Shown piece after piece: positions 51,686-62,654 of a DNA stretch of 64,000 nucleotides. This DNA comes from Xanthostigma xanthostigma. Lineage: Eukaryota > Arthropoda > Insecta > Raphidioptera > Raphidiidae. A model generated the notes under the pieces. The model searched no databases. It was not told where the DNA came from and was given only the letters and a program-made list of their open reading frames with translations. Both the position numbers and the translations under genes were made by a program. The first letter of the stretch is position 1; every line of letters begins with the position of its first letter. The stretch covers positions 63,958,948 through 64,022,947 of the forward strand of contig OY754464.1 of NCBI GenBank assembly GCA_963575645.1, given 5' to 3'.

Positions 51686-52863
51686 AATATTGGTACAATC
51701 CATAGTTCGTTTTATTGTTGGCTCTGTAACCATATTTCTGACTGTATATCTGTGAAAGGTTTTTTTCTTTTCTGTTGTTAATAAGCACTAAAGTGTAGAC
51801 TGTTTTTTTCACTTTGTTTTAAAGTAATTTAATATTTAAGTTTTTATGGATGTAGCCTTTGAACCTAAAGTGTCTGTATTCTGTTTCACGGAGATGTTCG
51901 GTTCAGATGTGAAAATTTTTGGCTGACATCTTATATTCTTTAGTTATTATTTTTTGTTATAGATACAATTTCCTATTTTTTTTGGAAATAAAAAAACAAT
52001 AAAAATTCGACAAAAGTTGGTAACTGCCCAGCTTGCTTGTGAAAATTACTTTTGGATCGGTTAAGGGTTATTTATTTGTTTAACTTTACAGCACAAGCAT
52101 TAAATGAGTTATTTTATTACCACTATACGGACATGAAAAGCAGCTATTTAAGAAAGGTGTGCAAAAAATATTATTAGCTGGTTTCATGTAAAATTTCTAC
52201 CCTTATTTCTTTTATAGTATTACTTTTTTTTTGATTCTGCAGTGTTCTGGTAATCTGAATTTTATGAACACTCAGTATACCCACTAAGTTTTTATATTTA
52301 GTCATTTAGTGATATATATAAGGTAAAAGTTTACACAAAACCTTTTGTTATGTTGAAACAATAGTAAGTAAATGAAAATTTGATATTCGTGCACGTTTTT
52401 CCATTCATTCTATATGAAAAATAGTAAAAATGCTTTTATTGTGCAATTGTGGTGCGATGGGAACTTCGAAGTGGATGTAAAAACTAGGCGTAGCTTCAGT
52501 TTTGATTTAAAACAGGACCGGCTTTCTTTAAAATTAATGAGTTGTTCGTAAGACTCGAAATTTTAAGAATTCAATAATGTTTTATCGTGCATTTTCCGAG
52601 CAATACTTTTACATGAGCTTAAAATCTGACAATTTGTTTTTTGCACTACCCCCTATCAAATATCTGCATGTATCCAGGGATGTAAAGTGAGATCTTACGC
52701 GGTGAAGTAAAACAAAATTTGTCGCACAACTCCATATTGAATCATTGTTTGTTTGTTTTTGAAAATAAAGTGGGAGGCAGCTATTTCAGTACATTGAAGC
52801 AAGAGCTACACGGTTTAAATCCTTCGTAGAAGCCCTATGCTCTTCTCATAGAAGTTGAGGAGC
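51686..52863. other. unassigned
   Basis: More than 1 kb without a recognisable gene, TIR or tandem array. 52690-52860 is less AT-biased and may be the edge of an older element. Confidence 0.35.
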
Positions 52864-53097
52864 TATTCGCTATGTGCAGCTGCTTGGAACGAAGGCGTTG
52901 AACGACAATGCGCACGTAGCGGCGAAAGATAGCAAACCTTCTGCTCGTGTACCATTGACATAAACCTAAGGTGAAAAATGACAGTTCGTAAATGCTGCAT
53001 TATTAAATTGTAATAACTAATAATACATTAAAAAATAGTGATGTTAGCTTTTATTGTTTCTCAAAATATAAGCATAAGTTAATTCAAAGATAAAAAT

Positions 53098-53127
53098 GGA
53101 TTTCCATCGTGAAAAAGCAGAAGTAAG
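53098..53127 (+). pseudogene. putative first exon of the THAP transposase
   Basis: ATGGATTTCCATCGTG encodes MDFHREKAE and ends at AGAA|GTAAGT, a consensus donor. A matching acceptor TTTTTTAG lies at about 53302-53309. The exon lacks the Cys pair expected at the start of a THAP domain, so the start or the call may be wrong. Confidence 0.35.
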
Positions 53128-53309
53128 TATCATAACCTTAATTTTACATTGACAATAATGTTCCAAAAAAATTCATGTGAACACACTATGAAAATATATA
53201 TTTCATATAAAATAAATATAAGAATAATGAAATTTAATAATTTTTATGAAAATACAACTTGAATTTTGTTATTAAATTAATAAAATAAGACGTATCTTTT
53301 ATTTTTTAG

Positions 53310-53620
53310 TGGATATACGTACATCCATTTGGAATCCTACATCACAAGAGATCTAATTTGCAGTGCACATTTCATTGGGAACAAAAAGGGAGAAGAAGAA
53401 CTGGGTTCTAATTACGTATCCAGCAAATTTTCTTCACCTCAAAGGAAACCAAAATTAAATGAGAATCAAGTTTTGACAAGACATCAACGTTTCATTAAAC
53501 GTAGGCTACAAAATATTTCATTAGTGGGTTCAAGTTCAAAAAATAATAAAGATTCAAGTCTCAATTCAAAAAGTGCTGCAAATACGGAAGATAAATGTTC
53601 AGTGTATGAAAATAACTGAC
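53310..53620 (+). pseudogene. THAP domain C-terminal half and linker, decayed
   Basis: Contains ESYITRDLICSAHFIGNKKG; ICS-x-HF is the C-x-x-H signature that closes a THAP finger. It is followed by a Ser/Asn/Lys-rich linker (RHQRFIKRRLQN) and a stop at about 53620. Another frame near 53760-53800 reads SNTCDAQTQTEIN, a TQT linker motif often seen in THAP-DDE proteins. Confidence 0.55.
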
Positions 53621-53846
53621 AGTGTACATGGCAATTTAATGATTGTTGATTCGAGTACCAAAAGCAGAAATGATGTAGAATGCCAAGCTGATATTTTTGC
53701 TTATTGTAATACCTAGTGTTAAAAAAATACTGTTTTGTAATAACATTATTCAAAAAGGCTCTAATACTTGTGATGCTCAAACTCAAACTGAGATTAATTG
53801 AAATAAATACCACAAAACAGTTTAGAAATCAGAAGTGTGGTACGCC

Positions 53847-54359
53847 CAGGGTTGCAGGCGTCTGGCTTTTTATGGTCGTGTCCGGCTTTTGTTAGGCTTT
53901 TGGCCTATGTACTTTTAATTATAGACTTTTTGATATTTTTCAAGAGTTTGAAATTGCTATTTTTTAATAAAGATCTTTTTGTTTTTATCCAAAAGAATGG
54001 ATATACGTTTTTGATTTGGTTAACAAAAACTTTTAGTATTTTGTTATATTTGTTTTGTTTTTTTTTTAATTTACCTATTAATAGATTACAGAAGACTGAC
54101 CATTTTTCACTTCATCAATATCATAGGTATAAATACAAATGATAATAATAGGTGCGTAGAACTGTTAATGTTGTTAATTTTATAACAAATCTGTGATTCA
54201 CATTAAATAATTAATAAACAACTTTATTTTAAATGTGATGTTCGGCTTTAAAAAGGTGTGTTTGACTTTTAAAAAATGTATGTCCGGCTTTTAGGGCAAA
54301 ATGTCCGGCCTAATACAGCGCCGAATCCGGCTTTTGAATTTTAAGGCCTGGCAACTCGA
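53847..54359. mobile_element. hAT-type MITE (CAGGGTTGC termini) nested in the THAP element
   Basis: Perfect 8-bp duplication GGTACGCC at 53839-53846 and 54360-54367. Ends CAGGGTTGCAGGC and GGCCTGGCAACTCGA are imperfectly inverted. TCCGGCTTTT words recur at both ends. A 101-codon frame inside it is not a gene. Confidence 0.85.
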
Positions 54360-54385
54360 GGTACGCCTCAAAAATAGTTTGTCGA

Positions 54386-54720
54386 ATGTCGATACAGCAG
54401 TTGAACCTGATTGTGATGTACAATGAATTTGTTGATGATTCAATTACTTTTCAAGGAACAGTTACAAATGATAAACAGCTAAGAAATCTTTCTGGTGTAT
54501 CATTTGAGACTTATAATTATTTTCTGAACAAATTGACAGTTTCACAAAAAATTCAAATATCTAAAAATTAGACTATTTATTTTTCTTTTCAAGATGAAAA
54601 CTGCTTTGACATTTACAGGAATAGGTGCAATATTTTCCGTACACAGGACAACACTGTCTAGAATTTTTATTCCACTTTAGAAAATCTAGCTGAAACAACA
54701 TCAATTACACAGCGATAGCT
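54386..54720 (+). pseudogene. transposase HTH region, decayed
   Basis: One frame reads DKQLRNLSGVSFETYNYFLN; after a stop, a second reads MKTALTFTGIGAIFSVHRTT and LSRIFIPL. These match the HTH_Tnp_4 pattern (LTGL-x-x-x-F-x-x-L ... L-x-L-x-F-x-x-LA-x-x-F-x-V-S-x-x-T-x-S-R-x-F) preceding a DDE_4 domain. At least one stop and a frame change disrupt it. Confidence 0.6.
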
Positions 54721-54942
54721 TTACCCTTTGGCACAGTTTGAGGGTGAAAATTTAAAGAATGATTTATTTTTTCAAAACCCGTTTTTAATATAGCATCCAT
54801 ACTTTTCACTTTTATCATTAACTTTAATTTTAATTCACGTTTTACTTGTTGTCCCATTTGACATAATGTATTTTAGTAGCAGTGGGTTCGCCGATAAATA
54901 ACGCTAGATGTCTCCGCTTTGATGTTGCACATAGCGAATATA

Positions 54943-55285
54943 TCTATGGTAATATATAAAGCGGAAGAGTTTCTTTTGTTTGTTTGTTGTTATTTTGGTT
55001 GAACGCGCTAATCTCAGGAACTACTGGTTCGAATTGAAATTTTTTTTTGTTGGATAGCTCATTTATCGAGGAAGGCTATAGGCTATATAATATCACGCTA
55101 CGACCCATAGGAGCGGAGCATTAATGAAAAATGTTGTAAAATATAACTCTAAATTTGTCCGTCCGACAAAAACTTTTAAACGGCAACTCCGATCATCATG
55201 AAATTTGGACTCAACCTTCATCTCGGTAAACGAAGATGAACGTGCGTACTCATGTCACTCCCCTCCTCCCCGTTCGTTCTTTTGT
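54943..55285 (+). mobile_element. Helitron family B, 3'-truncated copy
   Basis: Starts TCTATGGTAATATATAAAGC after TA and proceeds through the family to CCCCGTTCGTTCTTTTGTA, where it stops without the CCGGG hairpin and CTAG. It lies four bases from the end of the THAP element. Confidence 0.8.
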
Positions 55286-55511
55286 AATGGTGTAACGGCT
55301 CGTGTGACTGTTAACTCGCTAACGCTCGTTTTAATGTCATTTCTCGCCGTTACGACATTAGATATACATTATACAATCTACAATAATTCCAGATTTTTAG
55401 ATTCATGCATAATTAGAATTTTAATTTCATTATTAGGTAATTACATCGGTGTTTTAATACTTATTTCTTGTTGACATATTTAATTATTTTTACTTTATTA
55501 ATTACATTTTT
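55286..55511. other. unassigned spacer
   Basis: No feature recognised. Confidence 0.3.
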
Positions 55512-56091
55512 TTTACCATTCCACCACCACAATTGAGGTATCCAAAACACATATTTTTGGAAAAAGCCTGTGCATCTGTTGGTTTGTTTGTATGTGAACA
55601 CGATATAGATAAAATAGATGAGCGGATTGAAACTAAATTTTGAGATAATGTTTGATATACAAATATGAAGAGTCCTATTGTTTTTGCGGGAAATCGGTGC
55701 ATGCGCAGAAGAGATATACGCTATAACATTGTTTTTTATATAATAATGGTATACTTTTCATAACTGTTCATTATTATATCTATTTTTATAAGAAAGTTTT
55801 GTAAAAAAAATTTTCTTATCAACTGTTTCGGAAATATTTTGAAAAAAATAATTGCTCTTTCGTTCAATTAGGTACCTAGTTCACAAACATGCTTGGTGAA
55901 TTTTTACATGACGTGATAACATATTATATAGATAGCCATGCAAACGAATAACAAATATTATAATATTTACTACCAGTCGCTACCCCCGTCACCGCATACG
56001 TTAACGGAATTTTATTTTTTTTTAAATATGTCAAATGTCAAAATTTTTTAAGTTGGAATGATCCCGTTGACCAATTGGATGGAATTTTTAA
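55512..56091 (+). mobile_element. family C element, nearly complete
   Basis: Left end ACCATTCCACCACCAC, internal GGTGCATGCGCAGAAGAGAT, right end GTTGGAATGATCCCGTTGAC. Internal deletion of about 30 bp relative to 9175-9784. It abuts the large repeat beginning AACTTCCCGCT. Confidence 0.7.
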
Positions 56092-56285
56092 CTTCCCGCT
56101 TTAAAAAAAAAAAAAAAATTTTTTTTTTCAAAAATCGGGAAGTTATTGGTTTCACCCCGATTTTCGAAAATCGAGTTTTCGCCAGATCTCGACGTTTTGA
56201 GGTCCTAGGAAGCTATTAAAACTATTTTGGCGATGATGTCCGTAGGGCTGTATGTATGTGTGTGTGTGTTTGTTTATAGGTACTT
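56092..56285 (+). repeat. large repeat P, left part
   Basis: TTAACTTCCCGCT, an A/T-run hairpin and CGGGAAGTTATTGG, followed by GATCTCGACGTTTTGAGGTC and a TG-rich run at 56252-56272. Inverse of AGCGGGAAGTTA at 60862-60874, suggesting the two are the outer ends of one repeat. Confidence 0.55.
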
Positions 56286-56699
56286 CTTAGGACTTACAAT
56301 GGAATACACACCGTACTGTGAGGACCTATTTTCAAAGTGAGGACTTAAAATACGGTCCTCACTTCGTTTTTTGCAGATTCGTAATCTCCTCTCCCCCCTG
56401 ATCATTTTCGTATATATAACATCAAAAACACATGTGGTCTCATATTTCGCTCTCAGAACCTATGGCGTGTATGATTGTGTATCCCACCAGGGCGACGCTT
56501 TAATCGGTTTTTACACACTTACACACGCCAAAAGAAATCTACCGCACAAATTAGGACTTTCTCGCACTGCTAAGTCAAGGACAAACAAATCTCTGTATCT
56601 CTCTTTATAATAATGCTTATCTTGTCTTACATCTGTAAACTATTTTAAATGCATATTATGAGTTTTATAAGTTTATTGCTAACTGCAATCACTTCAACA

Positions 56700-57278
56700 C
56701 AGTGTTGCCGAAGTTACTCCATTCGGAGTAGATCTACTCCATTAGATAAAAATTTACTACTTTGCTCCAAATGATTCGAATTCTACTCCACAATAGAATT
56801 TTCGTTATTAAAATAGTTGTGCTAAAAAAAAATTAGTCACAAATAATAAGTGTACCTGTACAAAAAAAATACAGAAGACAAAGACATGGAAGTACCTAGT
56901 AGATATATAAAAGTTTTAGCAATTAAATTGGCGTCGACCTCAAAATGTTATTATTTTCCTCCTATACTTTAGTGGCTTTTGTGAAGGAGGTTATACTTTT
57001 TTTACCTATGTGCAATGATTAATTTTAGAATATTGTTTTTGTTTTCTTGATTTATAAAAAACCTTTATTTCTACTTTTTATTTTTTTAATAGTCATATTT
57101 ATTAAATCTTTCACTTTTTCTTTATTTGATTTGTTGGGAACGGGTTCCGAACAGTTCCGAACCCGAAGTCCGAACTCTTATTCTAACCTCTTCTTACCCA
57201 TGGCAGCGGGCTACTCCGCTTTTATCTAAATTTACTTCATTTTTTGTAAAATGTCTCCTGACGCTAGTGGCAACACTG
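56700..57278. mobile_element. hAT-type MITE (CAGTGTTGCC termini)
   Basis: Perfect 8-bp duplication CTTCAACA at 56692-56699 and 57279-57286. Ends CAGTGTTGCCGAAG and AGTGGCAACACTG are inverted over 10 bp. GGAGTAGATCTACTCC is a subterminal palindrome. No transposase frame. Confidence 0.9.
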
Positions 57279-57490
57279 CTTCAACATCCCGGTAAGTTCC
57301 AATTATTTTTAGTGTATTTGCCATATGGCACATACACTATTGACGTCGGTCTGATGGCGGGACCTAGGGGTCGAACCAAAATTTCTCGACGTTTCACATC
57401 TTTCTGAAACACTTGGCACCATTTTTAAAAATGTTTATATATCAATGCACAACAAGTCACAAAAATTTCATCGCAATGTTGAGCGCTCGC
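57279..57490. other. unassigned
   Basis: No feature recognised. Confidence 0.3.
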
Positions 57491-57665
57491 CCGCGAAGGT
57501 TTCTGAATTATAATAAATGACCGGTCCGGCTTAGCCCGAGTGAAAAAAGTGTTCTCAGAAACTACTCATCCGATTACGATGAAAGTTTGGCGAGTTGTTG
57601 TGCACACGCTCGCGAAGGTTTCTGAATTATACAATTGTCCGGCCCGGCTTCGCCCGAGTGAAAAG
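57491..57665 (+). repeat. two-copy block of about 55 bp, Helitron-end-like
   Basis: GCGAAGGTTTCTGAATTATA and CCGGYCCGGCTTMGCCCGAG occur at 57494-57546 and 57609-57662. CCCGGCTTCGCCCG resembles the 3' hairpin region of insect Helitrons, but no CTRR end follows. Confidence 0.5.
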
Positions 57666-58489
57666 GCGTTATGAAATGACGTTAGCCGTCATCTTTACGA
57701 TTACTTTAAACTCAAATATCTCGTGAACCCGTAAAAATGACCTTTTTTTAACCCCCCCCCCTCCCTTTTTCGATTGCTGCCATATTATAGAAGTTGCAGG
57801 AAGCGAGCTATTATCAAACTTAGTAATAAAATTGTAGACATTTATGTACATCAGTTGTTGAGCAGCGTCTACATTATTTATAATTTGTGATAAAATACTT
57901 TAAAAATTTTGGGGTAGGTTTCCCAAAAAATTTGGTGACTTTTTGAAGTAGCTTAATTTTTTTTGAACATCTTTTTTTCAAAATCAGTAAAAAAAAAGGT
58001 AAAAAACAAGAGAAAAAATCATTCATAAAAAATGGTCGCCCCTAAAATTTGCCACCTTTGGCAACTGCTTATGTTGGTCCTCCCCTGTTCATTTTCCTAA
58101 CAGTAAACAATAATGTATTAAAATTATTACAAAATTCACGAATTTCTAAAAATAATCCATATAAACATCATTATGTTGCTACACATTTTGTTAGATATTG
58201 TATAATTTTCGTTTTCATAAAATTCATCCAGAATTAACATGAAAATTATTCAAAATACATGTTTATGACATAATTAACTGTTCTGCCGCAATATTTGATG
58301 CCAACCTATATAAATATCGTGTTAATTGATTAGCAATTAACATAATTACAAGACTATAAAATTGCCTAACTTTTGTGTTCAAATTTCCCGCTTGTATAAC
58401 ATTATATTATGTTCTTATGGACGAATGCGTTGATACACCGTCTAAGTACCGTCTATGATATTAATTCTAACCGATGTTGACATTAGATT
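57666..58489. other. unassigned
   Basis: A C-run lies near 57752-57763. No gene or repeat recognised. Confidence 0.35.
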
Positions 58490-59545
58490 GTGAAGTAATA
58501 AAAAAATTAACCAAATGTTCTTTACGAGCTGTATTATCTTATTTTTAAGCCATTAAAAATGAAAAAATTCTATTTTCAGCTATTATTTTCTTATAATAGT
58601 AACAAAATATGATGAGTAGAAGATTTGTTTTAAAAAAACTGTTTACGCTATTTTAAGCAAATCGAAAGTTCAACAAAATTTATATAATTTTTTTTGGATT
58701 ATGTTTGGGCTAATTAAACTCAATTGATGATTTTTTGGGTCGTTTTTTTAATTTTGTAAACTCACAGTCTGATGTTTTTTAATGGCTCCTCTACACTAGT
58801 GGCCATCATCGCCACTTACAGGCACTCACGATTGTGTAGAGGGCATATTCGTCGGTGCGTGGACATAATCGCCTGTAATCGGCAGTAATCGGTTGATTGT
58901 CGGTACATCAAAGGAATGCGTGGCCAGCATTGTGCGCCCGTACACAAAATCGGACCGGCACGATTGTGTGGAGGGCTAGGCAATCATCGCGGCGATGATG
59001 GGCACTTATTTGAGTGGCGGTGCTGGCCAGTGCTGGCCACTTGTGTAGATGCTCCTTTAGGTTAAATGTAATATTGTTAACTACATTAGACGGTGAATTT
59101 TTAATAACAAAAAAATTGACCAAATGTCTCCTTATTGAGTTGTATTATCTCATTATTAAGCCATAAAAAATGATAAAATTCTATTTTCAGCTATTATTTT
59201 CTTATAATAGCAACAAAATATGATGCGTAGAAGATTTGTTTAAAAAAATTGTTTACGCTATTATAAGCAAATCGGAAGTTCAATAAAATTTATATAATTT
59301 TTTTTGGATTATGTTTGGGCTAATTAAACTCAATTGATGATTTTTTGGGTCATTTTTTTAATTTTGTAAACTCACAGTCTGATGTATTTAAAGGTTAAAT
59401 GTAATATTTTGAACTACATTAGACGGTGAGTTTTTAATAACAAAAAAATTGACCAACTGTCCTTATTGAGTTGTATTATCTCATTATTAAGCCATAAACA
59501 ATGATAAAATTTTATTTTCAGCTTATTATTTCTTATATTAGCGAA
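58490..59545 (+). repeat. tandem array of a unit of about 300 bp, 2.5 copies
   Basis: Units at about 58490-58782, 59085-59393 and 59394-59545 (partial), sharing AAATTGACCAAATGT, TCTATTTTCAGCTATTATTT and GTTTGGGCTAATTAAACTCA. The boundary between units 1 and 2 is separated by the inserted element 58784-59056, while units 2 and 3 join directly. Confidence 0.8.
58784..59056. mobile_element. TIR MITE inserted in the tandem array
   Basis: GGCTCCTCTACACTAGTGGCC on the left is inverted in GGCCACTTGTGTAGATGCTCC on the right, about 21 bp with a few mismatches. GC-rich relative to the array. The direct unit 2-3 junction is the empty site; the duplicated bases are within TTTAA/TTTA, suggesting a TWA target and a Harbinger-like element. 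Confidence 0.75.
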
Positions 59546-59589
59546 AACAGTTCGATGTATAAAAATAGATTTTATATGTAAAAAAAATA

Positions 59590-59725
59590 CAAGACGTGTG
59601 TGAAAAACATGAGGACTGTGTATAAAAAAATGAGGACTGTGTATAAAAAATGAGGACTGTGTATAAAAAATGAGGACATATGTGTAAAAATTACAGGACT
59701 CGTGTGTATTAAATTTAGAGGACTT
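59590..59725 (+). repeat. short tandem of GAGGACTGTGTATAAAAA
   Basis: Three close copies at 59611-59668, with diverged units on both sides (GAGGACATATGTGTAAAA, CAGGACTCGTGTGTATT). Confidence 0.75.
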
Positions 59726-59955
59726 TTAAAAGTTCTCAGTTTTTTACACTTTTGAGAGTCCTTGTAATGCGGGTTTTGAACCGATAACTTTTTGACTCTT
59801 CTGGTAAAAATTGGTTAATTCCGAGTAAACCTATGTGTCGACAGAGGACTCCTTATAGGTGGTACTTAGCTATTAATGTTCTAAATAGTCTAGAAAAGTG
59901 AGTCCTCACATGTCGTATACCAAACATAGTCCCGACAAATACCTATTGCCAAACA
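59726..59955. other. unassigned edge of the composite insert
   Basis: Contains GAGAGTCCTTG, GAGGACTCCTTATA and GTGAGTCCTCAC, oriented both ways. Confidence 0.35.
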
Positions 59956-59958
59956 GGG

Positions 59959-59999
<41 letters not shown>

Positions 60000-60874
60000 A
60001 ACCCTTTATATCTTTTGAACGGAGTGTCCGACTGAAACGCGGTTTGCGGCATCTGACGTGATCTTGGTGAACTTAGACTTCCTGAAAATTTGAAACGATT
60101 CGGCCCAAAAAATTTTGAGAAATCTTAAAAAAACAAGTTTCAAAAATTTTTCAAAATTTGTTTTTGTAAAATATTTTCTAAACTACTGAACCGAATAATT
60201 CCAAAATCTAATCAGCTCTTCTCCTTAACAAACTGCGTCGATTTCCGCAAACCGCATCAAAATCGGTTCATTTGTTCACGAGATACCGTGAACGAAAAAA
60301 TCGTAAAAAAGTGTTTTTTTAAAATGATTCTTAAAATTGTTATCAGATCGATTTTTTTGTAATAAATTACTTTCTTAGGCTAAAAAAACTGCGTCGATCG
60401 CCGCAAACCAGATCAAAATTGGTTCATTTGTTCATGAGATAACGTGAACGAAAAATTAGGAAAAAAGTAATTTTTTATAATTACTCGTAAAATTCTTATC
60501 AAATCGATTTTTTTGTAATAATTTACTTTCTTAGGTTAAAAAAACTGCGTCGATCGACGCAAACCGCATCAAAATCGGCTCATTTGTTCACGAGATATCG
60601 TGAACGAAAAATTTGTAAAAAAGTGTTTTTTTTAAATTGCCCGTAAAATTCCTATGAGATCGATTTTTCTGTAATAAATTTCTTTTTTAGGATAAAAAAT
60701 TGAGTCGACTGTCGTAAATTGCATCAAAATCTGTTCATTTGTTCATGAGATATAGTGAACGAAAATTTCGTAACAAAGTGTGTTTTTTTTTGAGCTCGAA
60801 GAGCTAAAAAATAAACTTCTTGCTATATTTTATATATTTTTGAGCGTTTTGAACTCGAAAATAGCGGGAAGTTA
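59956..60874 (+). repeat. large repeat P, right part, with 155-bp tandem
   Basis: Opens with a (TG)n(TATG)n run at 59957-59998, then TTTTGAACGGAGTGTCCGAC and CTTAGACTTCCTGAAAATTT. Four units of about 155 bp begin with AACTGCGTCGAT at about 60229, 60386, 60541 and 60696. Each contains CATTTGTTCAYGAGATA and GTGAACGAAAAA. Closes with ATAGCGGGAAGTTACAGGG. Confidence 0.7.
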
Positions 60875-61202
60875 CAGGGATGGCCTGCAGGGTCAAACTT
60901 CTTTTCAAATTTTTTTTATTGCGGCGTTATACTGAGTTCATATTATGTACTTTGTTGCTGTGAGTCGAAAATTAGAATACTAATGTAACATTGATAAAAG
61001 GAGTTGAGATGTTAGCTCATGTTGGGAATCTATTTTTAGAAACCTTTACGTACAAAGGCCGCCGTTATACACATTTCCCTGAACAATAAAATAGCTAATT
61101 AAATACAATGGCAGTATTTTTATAGCCATTCTGATGTAAATATTCCTCAGCAAACTTAATTTGGGCAATGCTATTGATTGATTTATTTATTATATACTTA
61201 CA
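60875..61202. other. unassigned
   Basis: No gene or repeat recognised. Confidence 0.35.
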
Positions 61203-61312
61203 GCTGTACCCGGCCATGCGTTGCTGTGGTTCAGTCAGGTTTGTCGTAAAATATTTAGTATTGCGTGTGTTGCCTTAACGTCAAACAGATAAGGTTGAAG
61301 AGAGATGTAAGG
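61203..61312 (-). mobile_element. Helitron-like fragment, 3' end
   Basis: Complement ends CAACGCATGGCCGGGTACAG plus CTGTAAG, like Helitron 3' termini but with CTGT for CTAG. GTAAAATATTTAGTATTGCG matches the Helitron-like element at 24601-24832. Confidence 0.5.
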
Positions 61313-61557
61313 GACAAAATAGTTTCCGGACCTCATATTTTGCAGACAGAAGTACCCATGGAACCTAGATTGCTTTCGAAAAACGTTTTTGTATTCGAAA
61401 AAAAAAAAATTTTTAGTAGACGGGAAATGTAAGGTACAGTGCGGAAAATTTATCGGTAGGCAAGATATTTGAATTTCACCTGAATCGTCAATATCAGTGC
61501 TCTTTTTTTGAATATTTATAAAGTAATCAAGATTTATGTTATTTGGAGAGTCGATGC
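61313..61557. other. unassigned
   Basis: No feature recognised. Confidence 0.3.
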
Positions 61558-61565
61558 TTATGTAT

Positions 61566-62222
61566 TTAGTGATTTAAAGAATATTCGTATTCGCGAATAT
61601 TCCTGTGAATATCAGAAAAAAAATCATGAAAAAAATATTAATTTTTTAGTAAAAGTATTTTTTCTTATTTTTTAAAACAACTTAAGGGGGCCACCCCATG
61701 TGATAAGTTAAAAAAATCGAATTTTCATTAATTGATTACTAAAAATGTTTAGAATATGCTGGTAAAATGATTTTATGATATTCGAAGTTGTTGGAAAGTT
61801 ACAGCTGTTTGAAGAGGTGGTGTTCGGAGCGCTGGTTGAGCGCTTGGGCACCGAGCCTATTGTGACGTGTCGGCTTGTTACTTGAGTCTTGAGACCTTCT
61901 AAAACAAATGAGGAGCGAACAAGCGAAACTCAATAAAACAATTTTTTTTCGTTTTTGAGTTATAATATATCAATTCTAGTGAAATTTGGTGTATCCTTTA
62001 TCAGTCTTTACTTTAAGATGAAGTAGTAGAGCTTTAAACTCAGTATTAATTAATCATCCTAGTACCCAGAATTACTACAAATGTGTACGTGCGACTTGCC
62101 CGACCAATGAGCTGTCAAACTTTACCTTGGACAAATGATCCATGATTTGAAAACAGAATATTCGCTTTTGCGAATATCGGCGATTCGAGTATGTCTAAAA
62201 ATTGTCATTCGTTACATCACTA
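61566..62222. mobile_element. hAT-type element rich in GAATATTCGC
   Basis: Perfect 8-bp duplication TTATGTAT at 61558-61565 and 62223-62230. Ends TTAGTGATTTAAAGAATATT and complement TAGTGATGTAACGAATG. ATATTCGCG words lie inside both ends. No transposase frame. Related in style to 46870-47353. Confidence 0.8.
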
Positions 62223-62230
62223 TTATGTAT

Positions 62231-62652
62231 CGTTTAAGTCAGTAAACATAATAATCGTCTTGTCGAGAATCTCTCTGGGATTGCCGTAGACTGAAATCAA
62301 CAACGGATAGGACAATGGGACTATCTGTGACAGTCATATACATGGAAGGAAGGTATGTCATCTATATAATATATTAATAAAGGGCGACATTCGAAGAGGA
62401 GATAGCAGCTTGTTAGACAGACAGACAGACAGGTCGATGAGTGCCACAGTCATTGGTAGGTACTAATATCAGAGTTCGCCCGCGGCCGTATTGTTGTTGA
62501 CTTTAATTAGAATTCTCATTGCTTCAACCGCTTTTAATTAATATACTGTGTATATAGGTACCTTTGTCTCTCTTATCACAAATAATCGTGGTCATATACT
62601 GGAGCTGCTGCCTGTATTCGTAGTGACAGTACGGTGCCATTTAACTTACCTA
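62231..62652. other. unassigned, with a short (CAGA)n
   Basis: A run of four to five CAGA units near 62414-62431. No gene seen. Confidence 0.35.
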
Positions 62653-62654
62653 TA

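Larger units (their letters stand above)
52866..54938 (+). mobile_element. ISL2EU-like DNA transposon with THAP and HTH remnants
   Basis: Perfect 13-bp TIR TTCGCTATGTGCA / TGCACATAGCGAA, flanked by TA on both sides. It contains a spliced THAP-like N-terminus, a TQTE-type linker, and a helix-turn-helix segment followed by only a short tail. THAP plus HTH_Tnp_4 plus DDE is the architecture of ISL2EU/IS4EU-type PIF/Harbinger relatives. The catalytic domain is deleted and the frame is broken. A hAT element (53847-54359) splits it. Confidence 0.75.
56286..59955. mobile_element. composite insert in a TG microsatellite
   Basis: The P repeat stops at one TG-run (56272) and resumes at another (59957). 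Between lies 3.7 kb including a hAT MITE, a two-copy GC-containing block, a 300-bp tandem array and a tandem of GAGGAC units. GAGGACT-type words cluster at both edges (56298-56360 and 59600-59900). The mobile unit and its ends are not resolved. Confidence 0.4.

Noticed and set aside
53847-54359. 101-codon frame at 53837-54142 as a gene
   Set aside because: It begins at the target duplication and lies inside a hAT MITE with perfect 8-bp flanks; composition is that of T-rich noncoding DNA.
57126-57407. 93-codon frame extending out of a hAT MITE
   Set aside because: Most of it lies inside the MITE 56700-57278 and continues into unrelated flank, so it is a chance fusion.
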